From Alkalihalobacillus bogoriensis ATCC BAA-922 (GTDB taxonomy: Bacteria > Bacillota > Bacilli > Bacillales > Bacillaceae_F), in the NCBI RefSeq assembly GCF_000621445.1, contig NZ_KK211278.1:186001-250000 (forward strand): DNA of 64,000 bases, in the 5' to 3' direction. Below the pieces are notes generated by a model. It was not told the DNA's origin. It searched no databases and worked only from the letters and a program-made list of their open reading frames with translations. The position numbers were made by a program, and so were the translations under genes. How positions within the stretch are numbered: the stretch's first letter is position 1; every line of letters starts with the position of its first letter. Positions 1 through 8,650 of the stretch are shown here, piece by piece.

Positions 1-140
1 GCTTTGAAAGCTTATTCAAGAAGAGCGAAGGCTGCGCACCTGCGCGTTTCCCCCCAAGAAGAGCACTTGTGGTTCACTGTCAAAAGCGGGCAGGGATCCG
101 CACTTCGCTTGAAACGAAAAGACGCTCCGCGTTTTTCTTA
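1..140 (+). repeat. Dispersed element R2, copy 1 (cut by window start)
   Basis: This non-coding block shares long stretches with 48405-48545 and with the reverse complement of 48905-49022. Common parts are GCTTTGAAAGCTTATTCAAG at the left, AAAAGCGGGCAGGG in the middle, and GAAACGAAAAGACGCTCC followed by GCGTTTTTCTTA at the right. The right end can fold as GAAAAGACGC/GCGTTTTTC. An internal stretch around 27-58 is absent from the other copies. No ORF was seen. Confidence 0.8.
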
Positions 141-188
141 TAACAGTTTAATCGACTAGCTATCTTTTAGAACTTTTTTAGATGACTA

Positions 189-236
189 TTGCATTCTCTT
201 TTTTATTTTGTTAGAATCGTTTCATAGCTAACGATT
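189..236 (+). promoter_or_regulatory. Promoter and candidate operator of the MarR gene
   Basis: A sigma-A-like promoter is visible: TTGCAT at 189-194, a 17-nt spacer, and TAGAAT at 212-217. A perfect inverted repeat, AATCGTT at 215-221 and AACGATT at 230-236, overlaps the -10 box and the start-site region. That position suits autorepression by the adjacent MarR protein (inference). Confidence 0.6.
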
Positions 237-264
237 ATAAAAATAAAAGAAGGAGGGATGACAC

Positions 265-777
265 ATTCATAATTATAATGAGGATGGAGAATGGCTTCCT
301 GAAGAAATCGATACGATAAACAGGTTAACAAAACTCCCACTAGATTCGTTGCACCTCGATGCAGTTGCAGTCGTTACTAATATATATCGGGTAGCACAAG
401 GGTTACGAAATCAAATGGAGCAAGAAGTTCTAGTTGAGCATGGATTGTCATGGACTGCCTTCTCGATGTTATATGATTTATGGATTTGGGAGTCATTAGA
501 AACAAAGAGACTAGCTGAGTCTGTTGGGGTTTCTAAAGCAACAATAAGCAATATTACGAAAACATTAGAACGAAAACAATTGTGTTATCGAAAAACGGAT
601 AGTAAAGACAGAAGAGTGACTTACGTAGGAATAACCGACACAGGGAAAGAAGTAATGGAAACTCTTTATCCGCCATTTCATAAACGAGAAGTGGATATTG
701 TATCTAGCTTAACAACCGATGAGCAAAAGGAAATGTCTAGGTTACTAAGAAAAGTCATTCGAGACAATCAATTTTAA
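265..777 (+). CDS. ywaE: MarR family transcriptional regulator (YwaE-like), probable ATT start
   Basis: This is a winged-helix MarR repressor of about 170 aa, with the wHTH around LAESVGVSKATISNITKTLE and a wing rich in DRR. B. subtilis has a MarR gene (ywaE) immediately before tyrZ, and the same order is seen here, which supports the name. The first common start codon is TTG at 349, but the frame is open upstream to a stop at 259 and that upstream part (EDGEWLPEEID) looks like real protein. AAGGAGG at 250-256 lies 8 nt before an in-frame ATT at 265, whereas the ATG at 258 opens only four codons. ATT is therefore my preferred start; a one-base indel joining the ATG at 258 is the alternative. 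Confidence 0.75.
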   Translation: MHNYNEDGEWLPEEIDTINRLTKLPLDSLHLDAVAVVTNIYRVAQGLRNQMEQEVLVEHGLSWTAFSMLYDLWIWESLETKRLAESVGVSKATISNITKTLERKQLCYRKTDSKDRRVTYVGITDTGKEVMETLYPPFHKREVDIVSSLTTDEQKEMSRLLRKVIRDNQF

Positions 778-782
778 AAAGA

Positions 783-1012
783 TGAAACATTAGAGCAATG
801 AGAGGAAGTCAAGTAGTCATTATCTCCCTGTTTAAAGAGAGTCGATGGATGGTGCAAATCGACACAAAGATATGATGAAATACAATCCTTGAGCTTTCTT
901 TGCTTACTAGCAGAGACGGACGGACCGTTATCCGATGAGTGGAAGGTGGACACCTTCAACAAGGGTGGTACCGCGTGAGAACCACGTCCCTTATTTTGGG
1001 ATGTGGTTTTTT
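783..1012 (+). promoter_or_regulatory. Tyrosine T-box leader with terminator
   Basis: The conserved T-box core AAGGGTGGTACCGCG lies at 961-975. A TAC (Tyr) triplet at 881-883 sits in the specifier-loop context GATGAAATACAATC. The terminator is AACCACGTCCC (980-990) paired with GGGATGTGGTT (998-1008), followed by T residues. Uncharged tRNA-Tyr should stabilise the antiterminator and allow transcription of the tyrosyl-tRNA synthetase gene that starts 28 nt later. The exact 5' end cannot be placed. Confidence 0.93.
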
Positions 1013-1039
1013 ATATTGAATTTTTTAGGAGGAAGAAAA

Positions 1040-2284
1040 ATGACAAATGTAATGGAACAGTTAACAGAACAACAACGAGATGAAGTGAAACGTCAACTTG
1101 CACTATATAGTCAAGGTGTACAAGAAATTATACCGCTTGAAGAGTTAGAAATGAAAGTGGCGAAGTCGATTTTACAACATAAGCCGTTAAAAGTGAAATT
1201 AGGCTTAGACCCTTCAGCCCCGGATGTACATCTTGGTCATACGGTCGTTCTTAATAAGATGAGACAATTCCAAGAAAATGGCCATATTATTCAACTCATT
1301 ATCGGTGATTTTACAGGGAAAATCGGCGATCCAACAGGGAAATCAGTCGCAAGAAAACAATTAACAGATGAAGAAGTAAAGCATAATGCGAAAACGTACT
1401 TTGAACAGTTTGCGAAAGTCATTGATATGGAAAAAGTTGAACTACATTACAATTCGAAATGGCTGTCGCAATTATTGTTTGAGGACGTCATTCAATTAGC
1501 GGGAAAAATAACTGTCGCAAGGCTGTTAGAACGAGATGATTTCGAGGAACGAATGGCCTTTCATCAGCCAATTTCTTTACATGAATTTTTCTACCCGTTA
1601 ATGCAAGGCTATGATTCTGTTATGTTAGAATGTGATATTGAATTAGGAGGAACAGACCAGCATTTTAACATTTTAATGGGGAGACATTTCCAAGAGAAGT
1701 TTGGCAAAGAAAAGCAAGTCGCGCTATTAATGCCACTGTTAGAAGGGCTAGATGGCGTTGAAAAAATGTCAAAATCAAAGAAAAATTACATTGGAATTGA
1801 TGAAAGTCCAAATGAAATGTACGGGAAATCGATGTCCATTCCAGATGAGTTAATGATAAAATACTTTGAATTAGTCACAGATTTTTCACCAGTAGACATG
1901 CAAAAAATAAAAGAAAATGTGGCGGCGGGTCAAATGCATCCACGTGATGCGAAAATGCTGTTAAGTAGAACAATCGTAAGAATGTACCACGGTGAAAAAG
2001 AAGCGGAAAAGGCAGAACAACATTTTATTTCTGTATTCCAAAAGCGGGAACTTCCAGATGAAATTCCAACGGTGGTGTGGGCAGGCGACGACGAAGTTCC
2101 TGTAATTGAACTTTTATTTGAACTGAACATGTTTACTTCTAAAAGTGAAGCGAGACGGATGGTTGAAAACCGTGGCGTTAAACTAAATGGAGTTGTTGTA
2201 GAAAATAGTAAATTACAAGTCAAAGTAGAAGATAAATTAATCGTACAAGTAGGAAAAAGAAAATTTATTGAAATCAAAAAGTAA
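1040..2284 (+). CDS. tyrZ: Tyrosyl-tRNA synthetase, TyrZ type
   Basis: This enzyme charges tRNA-Tyr with tyrosine. The class I signatures are HLGH at residues 64-67, the tyrosine-pocket GGTDQ near 203-207 and KMSKS at 242-246, with a C-terminal S4 RNA-binding domain from about residue 350. The length of 414 aa fits the TyrZ branch; B. subtilis has both TyrS and TyrZ. The start is the ATG at 1040 behind TTAGGAGGAAG. An in-frame extension back to 935 runs through the T-box terminator and is not credible. Expression is controlled by the T-box, and the MarR gene just upstream matches the ywaE-tyrZ arrangement. Confidence 0.95.
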   Translation: MTNVMEQLTEQQRDEVKRQLALYSQGVQEIIPLEELEMKVAKSILQHKPLKVKLGLDPSAPDVHLGHTVVLNKMRQFQENGHIIQLIIGDFTGKIGDPTGKSVARKQLTDEEVKHNAKTYFEQFAKVIDMEKVELHYNSKWLSQLLFEDVIQLAGKITVARLLERDDFEERMAFHQPISLHEFFYPLMQGYDSVMLECDIELGGTDQHFNILMGRHFQEKFGKEKQVALLMPLLEGLDGVEKMSKSKKNYIGIDESPNEMYGKSMSIPDELMIKYFELVTDFSPVDMQKIKENVAAGQMHPRDAKMLLSRTIVRMYHGEKEAEKAEQHFISVFQKRELPDEIPTVVWAGDDEVPVIELLFELNMFTSKSEARRMVENRGVKLNGVVVENSKLQVKVEDKLIVQVGKRKFIEIKK

Positions 2285-2298
2285 ATCGTTGTAACTGG

Positions 2299-2334
2299 CC
2301 ATGAGAAGGATAATCATCTTCTCATGGTTTTTTT
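2299..2334 (+). terminator. Rho-independent terminator of tyrZ
   Basis: CCATGAGAAG (2299-2308) pairs with CTTCTCATGG (2318-2327) and is followed by seven T residues. Confidence 0.9.
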
Positions 2335-2342
2335 AAACAAAA

Positions 2343-2372
2343 TTTAACCATTTTAAACCATTCTGTTTAACC
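2343..2372 (+). promoter_or_regulatory. Three iterated TTTAACC-like boxes upstream of the ABC operon
   Basis: TTTAACC (2343-2349), TTAAACC (2353-2359) and TTTAACC (2366-2372) lie in the same orientation at 10- and 13-nt steps, 36-65 nt before the ABC ATPase start. Direct repeats at roughly one helical turn often mark a response-regulator or activator site. No regulator gene is adjacent, so the function is inferred only. Confidence 0.35.
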
Positions 2373-2407
2373 TTGTCTTTTTACACTAGAAACTGAGGTG
2401 AAGAGAG

Positions 2408-3340
2408 ATGGAATATATTGTGAAGACAAAACGGTTGTCAAAAACATTTGGGAAAGAAAAAGCAGTAAATGAAGTGAGCATGAACATTAAAAAAGGTGAA
2501 ATTTACGGATTTTTAGGCCCAAATGGAGCAGGGAAAACAACGACGATTCGAATGTTACTAGGTTTAATGAAACCAACTGCAGGAGATGTTGAACTTTTTA
2601 ACCAAAATTTAAAAAGAGACAAAATCGATATTCTTCGTAAAATTGGTTCACTTGTAGAAAATCCATCGTATTATCCACATCTAACCGCTTATGAAAACTT
2701 AGAGGTGATTCGAAAAATCGTTAATGTTCCAAAAACAAGAATTATGAAAGTATTAGATATTGTTAGGTTAACAGATGTCGCGACAAAAAAAGTAAAAGGT
2801 TTTTCATTAGGAATGAAACAACGATTAGGAATTGCAGCTGCCTTATTACACGAACCAGAGCTGTTAATTTTAGATGAACCAACAAATGGATTAGATCCAT
2901 CAGGAATCATTGAAATGAGAAATTTAATTAAAAGGCTTCCGGAAGACTATGGCATGACGGTTTTAATTTCTAGTCATTTATTAACTGAAGTCGACCAAAT
3001 GGCTACAACGGTTGGGATTCTTTCAAAAGGACATTTAATTTTTGAAGATTCAATTGATAAATTACGGAGTCGTTCCCAGAAAAAGCTCGTATTCACAACT
3101 AGTGAAAGCCGAAAAGGATGGCGCTTTTTAAAGACGAAAGGAATTGAAGCTGAATGTCGTGGGAATCAAATTTATATTGAAGATGTATCTAATGATGACA
3201 TTGCCCAAATCGTGAAGTGGTTTGTGGCGGATAATATTTCGATTTACAGAATAGAAGAAGAAAAACGGTCGCTTGAAGACATTTTCCTTGAGATAACAAA
3301 GGAGGGAATGTTAGATGCTCATAAGATTGATGTCGGGTGA
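2408..3340 (+). CDS. ABC transporter ATP-binding protein (BcrA / lantibiotic-immunity type)
   Basis: This is the nucleotide-binding subunit of an ABC exporter, 310 aa. Walker A GPNGAGKTT is at about residues 37-45, the signature SLGMKQR near 133-139, and Walker B LLILDEPT near 152-159, followed by the switch histidine in SSHLL. The C-terminal extension after about 225 is typical of BcrA-like subunits. Two membrane subunits follow with overlapping ends, which is the ATPase-permease-permease layout of bacitracin or lantibiotic self-protection transporters. The real substrate is unknown. The start ATG follows AGGTGAAGAG. Confidence 0.9.
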   Translation: MEYIVKTKRLSKTFGKEKAVNEVSMNIKKGEIYGFLGPNGAGKTTTIRMLLGLMKPTAGDVELFNQNLKRDKIDILRKIGSLVENPSYYPHLTAYENLEVIRKIVNVPKTRIMKVLDIVRLTDVATKKVKGFSLGMKQRLGIAAALLHEPELLILDEPTNGLDPSGIIEMRNLIKRLPEDYGMTVLISSHLLTEVDQMATTVGILSKGHLIFEDSIDKLRSRSQKKLVFTTSESRKGWRFLKTKGIEAECRGNQIYIEDVSNDDIAQIVKWFVADNISIYRIEEEKRSLEDIFLEITKEGMLDAHKIDVG

Positions 3341-4025
3341 ATTTATGAAAATAAAACGAAAAGGGTTTTGGATTTTTGTTTTTTTAGGACCAATCGGTGT
3401 TGTTGCGTTGCAAATGGTCAATTATGGAGTTCGCAAAGATTATTTGCTTCAACAAAGTGATGATAACTGGATGTATTATATTGTAAACGTGAACGCATTC
3501 ACATCGCTCGCTCTTGTGTTAGGGATTGTTATTTTAACGTCACTTATGGCGAGCGTGGAAGATGAGACGAGGGCATGGAAACAACTGTTAGCCCTCCCTG
3601 TCACTAAGAAAAGTGTTTATATATCGAAGTTTTCTGTGTTAGCAGTATTATTAGTTGTTTCTTCCACACTGTTGTTCGTTTTTACATTTGCGTACGGCTC
3701 GGTGCTAGAGCTTGGAACAGATATTCCTGTTCGAGCTTTGCTTGAGTATAGTTACTTTCCTTTACTTGCCGCTCTACCAGTATTGGCGCTTCATTTATGG
3801 ATTACAACAGTAAGTAAAAAACAAGGTGTTGCCGTTTCAGTAGGGATCATCGGGACGCTATTAACGTATATGGCTTATATCTTACCGGACTGGATGATTT
3901 GGAAATGGCCGAGTTTAATGAATGAAGCGAATGAACCATTGATGAATGTCTATTTAGGGTTAGGAGTCGGTATCGTCATTTATCTCGTCGGTATGCTCGA
4001 CTTTATGAGAAGGGACGTGAAATGA
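3315..4025 (+). CDS. ABC-2 type permease, lantibiotic-immunity (MutE/EpiE) type
   Basis: This 236-aa integral membrane protein has about six hydrophobic segments. It starts MLIRLMSGEFMKIKRKGFW and carries the WKQLLALPVTKKSVY segment typical of the MutE/MutG/EpiE permease family. The ATG at 3315 lies inside the end of the ATPase gene and 7 nt after AAGGAGGGA, so the two are translationally coupled. It is homologous in layout to the next gene, and the two probably form a heterodimeric channel for the preceding ATPase. Confidence 0.87.
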   Translation: MLIRLMSGEFMKIKRKGFWIFVFLGPIGVVALQMVNYGVRKDYLLQQSDDNWMYYIVNVNAFTSLALVLGIVILTSLMASVEDETRAWKQLLALPVTKKSVYISKFSVLAVLLVVSSTLLFVFTFAYGSVLELGTDIPVRALLEYSYFPLLAALPVLALHLWITTVSKKQGVAVSVGIIGTLLTYMAYILPDWMIWKWPSLMNEANEPLMNVYLGLGVGIVIYLVGMLDFMRRDVK

Positions 4026-4762
4026 TGTTTCCATCTTTATTTTTAGCGGAGTGGTATAAATTACGAAAAACAAATATCGTTCCTTTTCTTCTCATCGGTC
4101 CTGCCGTTGGTTTGTTTATGGGGTTGACAGTTAGCTTTCCAGCTGTAATGGACGTAGATATTAACCAGTGGTATATTTCCTTGTTCGCTATGAATTTAAC
4201 GTATGCGTTATTGTTTTTACCGTTACTCACAGGTGTACTTGCCAGTATGATTTGCCGCTATGAACATCAAGCAGGAGGGTGGAAGCAGCTGTTAAGCTTA
4301 CCTGTGACAAGAGGTCGAGTGTTTATGGCAAAGTATAGTTTGTTAATGAGTATTGTTTTTGTGATACAGATATTATATCTTGCTGCGATTTATACGGTCG
4401 GGTTCATCAAAGGCTTTTCTGACCCGTTTCCAATTGAAATTGTATGGAAAAGCGTTGTTGGTGGCTGGGTCGCAACCTTCCCGTTAGTCGCATTACAATT
4501 ATGGGTTGCAATGGTATGGAAAAATATGGCCATCCCGTTAGCGATTAATGTTATGTTTACATTGCCAACGATTCTTGTCGCAAATTCACAGCGTATCGGT
4601 CCTTTTTATCCATGGGCTCAACCATTTTTTATGATGTATGTTGATGGAGAAGCACAAGGTGTATTCTTCGTACCTTGGGACCAAGTGTTGACCGTTGTCG
4701 GAGGAAGTTTTGTTCTATTTTACGGGGCAGGGTTGCTGTATTTTATGCGAAAAGCAGTGTGA
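4022..4762 (+). CDS. ABC-2 type permease, lantibiotic-immunity (MutG/EpiG) type
   Basis: This second permease of the operon has 246 aa and about six membrane segments. It shares the motif WKQLLSLPVTRGRVF with its neighbour, so the two genes are tandem paralogues. The ATG at 4022 overlaps the stop of the preceding permease. An in-frame ATG follows directly, so either could be used. Together with the ATPase it should form a complete exporter that removes a membrane-active peptide or similar compound (family knowledge; the substrate is not deducible). Confidence 0.87.
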   Translation: MMFPSLFLAEWYKLRKTNIVPFLLIGPAVGLFMGLTVSFPAVMDVDINQWYISLFAMNLTYALLFLPLLTGVLASMICRYEHQAGGWKQLLSLPVTRGRVFMAKYSLLMSIVFVIQILYLAAIYTVGFIKGFSDPFPIEIVWKSVVGGWVATFPLVALQLWVAMVWKNMAIPLAINVMFTLPTILVANSQRIGPFYPWAQPFFMMYVDGEAQGVFFVPWDQVLTVVGGSFVLFYGAGLLYFMRKAV

Positions 4763-4775
4763 TGGAAAATGAGGG

Positions 4776-4806
4776 AGAGTTGCTTAGTTGAGGGGCAACT
4801 CTTTTT
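4776..4806 (+). terminator. Terminator of the ABC operon
   Basis: AGAGTTGC (4776-4783) pairs with GCAACTCT (4795-4802), followed by TTTT. Confidence 0.85.
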
Positions 4807-4834
4807 AATGGTTGTTAGGTTAGTGAAAAAGCAT

Positions 4835-5533
4835 TTAATAACCCCAGATAGTGGAGTTGAAAGATTCTTCAAATAAAATCTCATCATTTCCGTCTAATGC
4901 TTTGATTTTAACTTTCACGGTGTCAGCCTCTTGGGCCTTTTGACTAGGTTCGTACGATACAAACCATATTTTTGTTCCATCTGTTAGCTGAATAATTTCA
5001 GCCGTATGAATGGATTTATCTTCCACGAGGACTGTGTTGACTTGTTCATCCCAAATGTATCCAGTAAAAAAGCCCACGGTTCCGCTCCAATTAACATATT
5101 CATTATCTTTCGTATCATAAAGTTCGGAACCGTTAGTTTTTTCTGGAGTGACAACCGTTATAAAGTTGCCATATTCATCATTAGTGATGACAACATATTG
5201 GGAATCGGTAACCTCTTTATATAGGATTTCACTTCCAAAAACTTCATCTGCCTTATCGGAATCTAGGATGATGGAGACCAATTCGAAAATAGTGACAGAT
5301 AAAGTAGTATTTACTGAGTTAACTTTTTCTATTAATTCTTTATTTTCTTCACTTAAGTTAATGTAGTCAAGTTTTACATCTCTCAGTTCTTTTTCTAACT
5401 CTTTTATTTTCGCAAGGTGTTCTTCATTTGTGTTATCATAATCGCGGTTGTCGACTTTTTTAATGTCCATGAAATTAATGACAACAACGCTGATTCCAAG
5501 CAATATAAATAAAAGAATATATTTCTTTTTCAT
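4835..5533 (-). CDS. Hypothetical membrane-anchored protein with coiled coil
   Basis: This 232-aa protein is not recognised. Residues 1-22 form an N-terminal signal anchor (MKKKYILLFILLG and on). A heptad-rich, charged stretch at about 30-75 (KELEKELRDVKLDY) probably forms a coiled coil. The rest, about 80-232, is soluble, acidic and beta-rich, with no cysteines or obvious catalytic motif. It is likely exposed outside the membrane. It is convergent with the ABC operon and transcribed alone. No function is assigned. Confidence 0.75.
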   Translation of the reverse strand: MKKKYILLFILLGISVVVINFMDIKKVDNRDYDNTNEEHLAKIKELEKELRDVKLDYINLSEENKELIEKVNSVNTTLSVTIFELVSIILDSDKADEVFGSEILYKEVTDSQYVVITNDEYGNFITVVTPEKTNGSELYDTKDNEYVNWSGTVGFFTGYIWDEQVNTVLVEDKSIHTAEIIQLTDGTKIWFVSYEPSQKAQEADTVKVKIKALDGNDEILFEESFNSTIWGY

Positions 5534-5669
5534 TTTTAGTAATTCCTCTCGTTCACAAGTAGGCTTGTCAGAAACTATTATACAAAGGAACGAATCTACA
5601 TACTAGACTTTTATAAGAAAAATTGGGATGATGTGGTAAAATAGAAAAGGAAAAGAGGGTAATGATGGA

Positions 5670-6665
5670 GTGAATTCTCAATTTACTAGCGTAATTAATC
5701 ATATTAAACAAACTTCGCAGAGCGTGGATTGCTCAGGTGCCGCTGCGTTTGTTATCCACAATGATAACATTGTCGTCGAGGAATACTGGGGAACGCAATC
5801 GAAAGAAGCTAATGCAAGAATAGTTCAAGCTAATACACAATTCCATGTCGCTTCAGTCCGAAAAAGTTATATCGGTTTTGCAGTTGCTTATGCCATTTAT
5901 TATGGTTACATCGATTCTATCGATGAAAAAGTAAGTTTGTATTTTCCAGGAATTAAGGCAGAATTACTTTCAGATACAACAATTAGGCATCTGTTAACAC
6001 ATACACACGGATTGGTTGAGAAAAATGGTTGTATTATGAGGGAATTCGTAGCCGGGACGAGTTGGGCTTATCGTGGTGTAGGAGTGGATTTATTAACAAA
6101 ACTAGTGAAAAAGACAACGGGGAAAACAATAGCTGCGATATTGCAAGACACTGTTTTTACCCCGCTTGGCTTGCAGGAAACAGGCTGGTATGCAGATGAA
6201 AAAGAGAACTTTGTAGATGTAATAAGAGACCAAAATGATAGCTTATGGAAAACAAGTCAAAGTGTAGATGGCGATAAAATGAATATGTATGTGTCTGCGC
6301 GAGATTTGGCAAAATGGGGCTATTTTCATTTGAAACAAGGCAATATCGGTGGGACTCAAATCGTGCCAAAAGAGCTCATTCAGTTCGCAACATCTATCCA
6401 AAGCCCAGATGGCATTCAGCATGATTTGCCACAAAACGGGTGTTTGTGGTTCGTCAAAGACAAACAAGCTAAAAAAACAGAAATCGGCGCCACCGTTCCA
6501 AGAGGCTCATTTCAAATATTAGGCTACACTACAGTAACGTTATTAGTAATACCAGAAAAAAATCTAGTAGCGGTCCGAGCATTTAATAGCTTCGGATCAC
6601 CAGAAGGCTACAACTATTTACAAGATGTTCGCTCATTTGGAGATACGGTGATGGAGTGTTGTTAG
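5670..6665 (+). CDS. Serine hydrolase, beta-lactamase (class C / esterase) fold
   Basis: This 331-aa protein belongs to the serine beta-lactamase-like family (Pfam Beta-lactamase). The SxxK nucleophile motif is SVRK at about residue 69, in the context HVASVRKSYIGFA, followed by the family motif HLLTHTHGL. The second motif, normally YxN, reads YRG in WAYRGVG, so activity is uncertain. There is no signal peptide, suggesting a cytoplasmic esterase or amidase rather than an antibiotic-resistance enzyme. The GTG start at 5670 is used because the ATGs just before it run into a stop; AGAGGG lies 10 nt upstream. Confidence 0.82.
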   Translation: MNSQFTSVINHIKQTSQSVDCSGAAAFVIHNDNIVVEEYWGTQSKEANARIVQANTQFHVASVRKSYIGFAVAYAIYYGYIDSIDEKVSLYFPGIKAELLSDTTIRHLLTHTHGLVEKNGCIMREFVAGTSWAYRGVGVDLLTKLVKKTTGKTIAAILQDTVFTPLGLQETGWYADEKENFVDVIRDQNDSLWKTSQSVDGDKMNMYVSARDLAKWGYFHLKQGNIGGTQIVPKELIQFATSIQSPDGIQHDLPQNGCLWFVKDKQAKKTEIGATVPRGSFQILGYTTVTLLVIPEKNLVAVRAFNSFGSPEGYNYLQDVRSFGDTVMECC

Positions 6666-6691
6666 GTTGGGTTTGTTGAAGAGGAGAAGTT

Positions 6692-7125
6692 TTGTCCTTC
6701 ATAAGTTCGATGAAGGACAAAACTCAGTGAAAAAGCGAGAGAAGTGTCCTTCATAAGGGGGATGAAGGACAAAACTAGATGAAAAAGGAAGAGAAGTGTC
6801 CTTCATAAGGGTGATGAAGGACAAAACTAGGTGAAAAAGCAAAAGAAGTGTCCTTCATAAGGGTGATGAAGGACAAAACTAGGTGAAAAAGGAAGAGAAG
6901 TGTCCTTCATAAGGGTGATGAAGGACAAAACTAGGTGAAAAAGCAAAAGAAGTGTCCTTCATAAGGGTGATGAAGGACAAAACTAGGTGAAAAAGGAAGA
7001 GAAGTGTCCTTCATAAGGGTGATGAAGGACAAAACTAGGTGAAAAGGCAAAAGAAGTGTCCTTCATAAGGATGATGAAGGACAAAACTAGGTGAAAAAGT
7101 AAAAGAAGTGTCCTTCATAAGGGTA
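6692..7125. repeat. 52-nt tandem repeat array 1 (8 full units plus partial)
   Basis: Units start at 6692, 6744, 6796, 6848, 6900, 6952, 7004 and 7056, with a partial unit at 7108, so the period is exactly 52 nt. Each unit contains TGTCCTTCAT, a 7-nt loop and ATGAAGGACA (a 10-bp perfect stem), then a 25-nt A-rich linker. The linkers alternate between GGAAGAGAAG and GCAAAAGAAG endings, giving a 104-nt higher-order unit. The array fills the gap between two convergent genes and ends just at the stop of the NERD gene. It is not coding. Confidence 0.97.
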
Positions 7126-7128
7126 AGA

Positions 7129-7971
7129 TTACTCATAATAAGCCCATTGGTGAGTACCAACGATTTTCAAATTCTTTTCTAGTATTCTATTAATCCTTTT
7201 TTTAGAATTCACCAAATTACACCAATCATGAATGATGTTCGTTGTGATTTTTTTAGTTGGGAAAAGGAGTTTAAATTCATGGACGTTTCGCATGACGGCC
7301 GCTTCAAAAGTTTCTTCAAATCTGCATGCATTACATACAGATAGTCTACCTACAGAAGTAGTGGCAAAGGATTTGCATTTAGGACAAGGAATTCCTTTTC
7401 GTAGCTGATCGTATTCATAGGAAGGCAATGAGGAAAAGGAGAAGTCTTGGATATGCAGAGAAATTAATTGGTCGGCTAGTATTTTATGTTTTTTGTTTAA
7501 TTTTGAAGGCACCATATTTAATTTTTTTATAAAGCGATTGAGTTGTGTTGGGAAAAGAAACGGTTTATTAAGTGGAGCTTGATATAACGTGAAATCGGGG
7601 TTAATAAAAACGACATATGCATGGAGTGGAATAGTAACTCGCAAACTTTGGAGGAGCTGTCTGAACAGTGATTCGCTTCTCATTAATTGGTTTAGCGGGT
7701 TGTTCACTTCAGAGTTAGAGGTTTTGTAAAATCTTTCTGATTCGTAAAAATAGTCGCCTTCAAAATTTTTCACTTCAAACATGTAAATGCAGTCTTGAAA
7801 AACGATAAGGGAGTCAATTTGAAAGGTAGTGTTATTATGCTTGAAAAGTAAGTCATTTAATATCAAGCAATCACACAAAATCCCTTCAGTGATGGAATCA
7901 AATAATTTTTCCCCAGCTAATCCCTTTTCAAGATTGTAAAAGTATTGCTGATCTTTTTCTGATAATTGCAT
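7129..7971 (-). CDS. NERD domain protein with C-terminal zinc-ribbon-like cysteines
   Basis: This 280-aa protein carries a nuclease-related domain (NERD), a predicted relative of restriction-endonuclease-like folds, at about residues 15-130. Diagnostic segments are QIDSLIVF and FEVKNFEGDY, with the D and ExK residues that form the putative metal site. Two cysteine pairs, CPKC and CNAC, near residues 197-217 suggest a zinc ribbon. No membrane segment was seen. The DNA substrate is unknown. Tandem array 1 begins only a few bases past its stop, so its mRNA would carry the hairpins. Confidence 0.85.
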   Translation of the reverse strand: MQLSEKDQQYFYNLEKGLAGEKLFDSITEGILCDCLILNDLLFKHNNTTFQIDSLIVFQDCIYMFEVKNFEGDYFYESERFYKTSNSEVNNPLNQLMRSESLFRQLLQSLRVTIPLHAYVVFINPDFTLYQAPLNKPFLFPTQLNRFIKKLNMVPSKLNKKHKILADQLISLHIQDFSFSSLPSYEYDQLRKGIPCPKCKSFATTSVGRLSVCNACRFEETFEAAVMRNVHEFKLLFPTKKITTNIIHDWCNLVNSKKRINRILEKNLKIVGTHQWAYYE

Positions 7972-8100
7972 TCGAGTGCTTAGTAATCGTAAAATTTGTA
8001 ATTCGCTAGGGTCATTTCGAGGTTTATATGGGCATTACGTTCCACATCCTTTTTATTTTAAACTTCAAGTCTATTATATAAGAAAACATGAGGTGGTCCA

Positions 8101-8598
8101 ATGAACAATGTTAATCTTGTAAAAGTGGAATACGAAGAAAAAAGTATTCTTCGAAATTTACTTAATTTATATGAATATGATGTGAGTGAGTTTAATGGAA
8201 GTGATCCAAATCGCTTTGGTTTTTTTGAATATTTATATCTTGACCATTATTGGACTCCACATGGGGTGGAAGAAGAAGGGAGAGTTCCATACTTCATTAA
8301 AGTGGAGGATAATTTAGTAGGTTTTACATTACTTAACAATGTTTCTTGTTTGAATCGAAAAGACATCACTTCTACAATAGCCGAATTTTTCCTTTTGAAA
8401 AATTGGCGACGGAAAGGAATTGGAAAGGCAGTCGCCTTGCAATTGTTCCGTAGCCATTCTGGAAAGTGGGAAGTAGCTCAAGAACGGGAGAATAAAAGGG
8501 CACAACAATTTTGGAGAACGCTCATAAGTGAATATACAAATGGAAATTTTGAAGAAGTAATGACGGAAGGAAAAGTTGTACTAGTGTTTGATTCTTAA
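8101..8598 (+). CDS. GNAT family N-acetyltransferase
   Basis: This 165-aa protein has the GNAT acetyl-CoA site: the strand AEFFLLKNW followed by the RRKGIGKAVALQLF loop-helix at about residues 100-118 (R/QxxGxG/A motif). The C-terminal NKRAQQFWRTLI matches the last conserved helix. Relatives are often called predicted acetyltransferases; the substrate is not known. It has its own AGGTGG ribosome-binding site 8 nt before the ATG and stands alone between the NERD gene and a decayed VOC gene. Confidence 0.88.
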   Translation: MNNVNLVKVEYEEKSILRNLLNLYEYDVSEFNGSDPNRFGFFEYLYLDHYWTPHGVEEEGRVPYFIKVEDNLVGFTLLNNVSCLNRKDITSTIAEFFLLKNWRRKGIGKAVALQLFRSHSGKWEVAQERENKRAQQFWRTLISEYTNGNFEEVMTEGKVVLVFDS

Positions 8599-8650
8599 TC
8601 CATATAAACAATAAGACAATATTCAATCAAGTGCAAAGGAAAGGGAATTC

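Noticed and set aside
774-962. Minus-strand ORF of 62 codons
   Set aside because: It lies entirely over the T-box leader, has no ribosome-binding site and is explained by the structured RNA.
935-1039. N-terminal extension of TyrZ
   Set aside because: The extension is translated from the T-box core and terminator. The ATG at 1040 has the ribosome-binding site and matches family length.
6692-7125. CRISPR array
   Set aside because: The period is regular, but the whole 52-nt unit is conserved including the linker, so there are no variable spacers. No cas gene is present. The same holds for 48609-48895.
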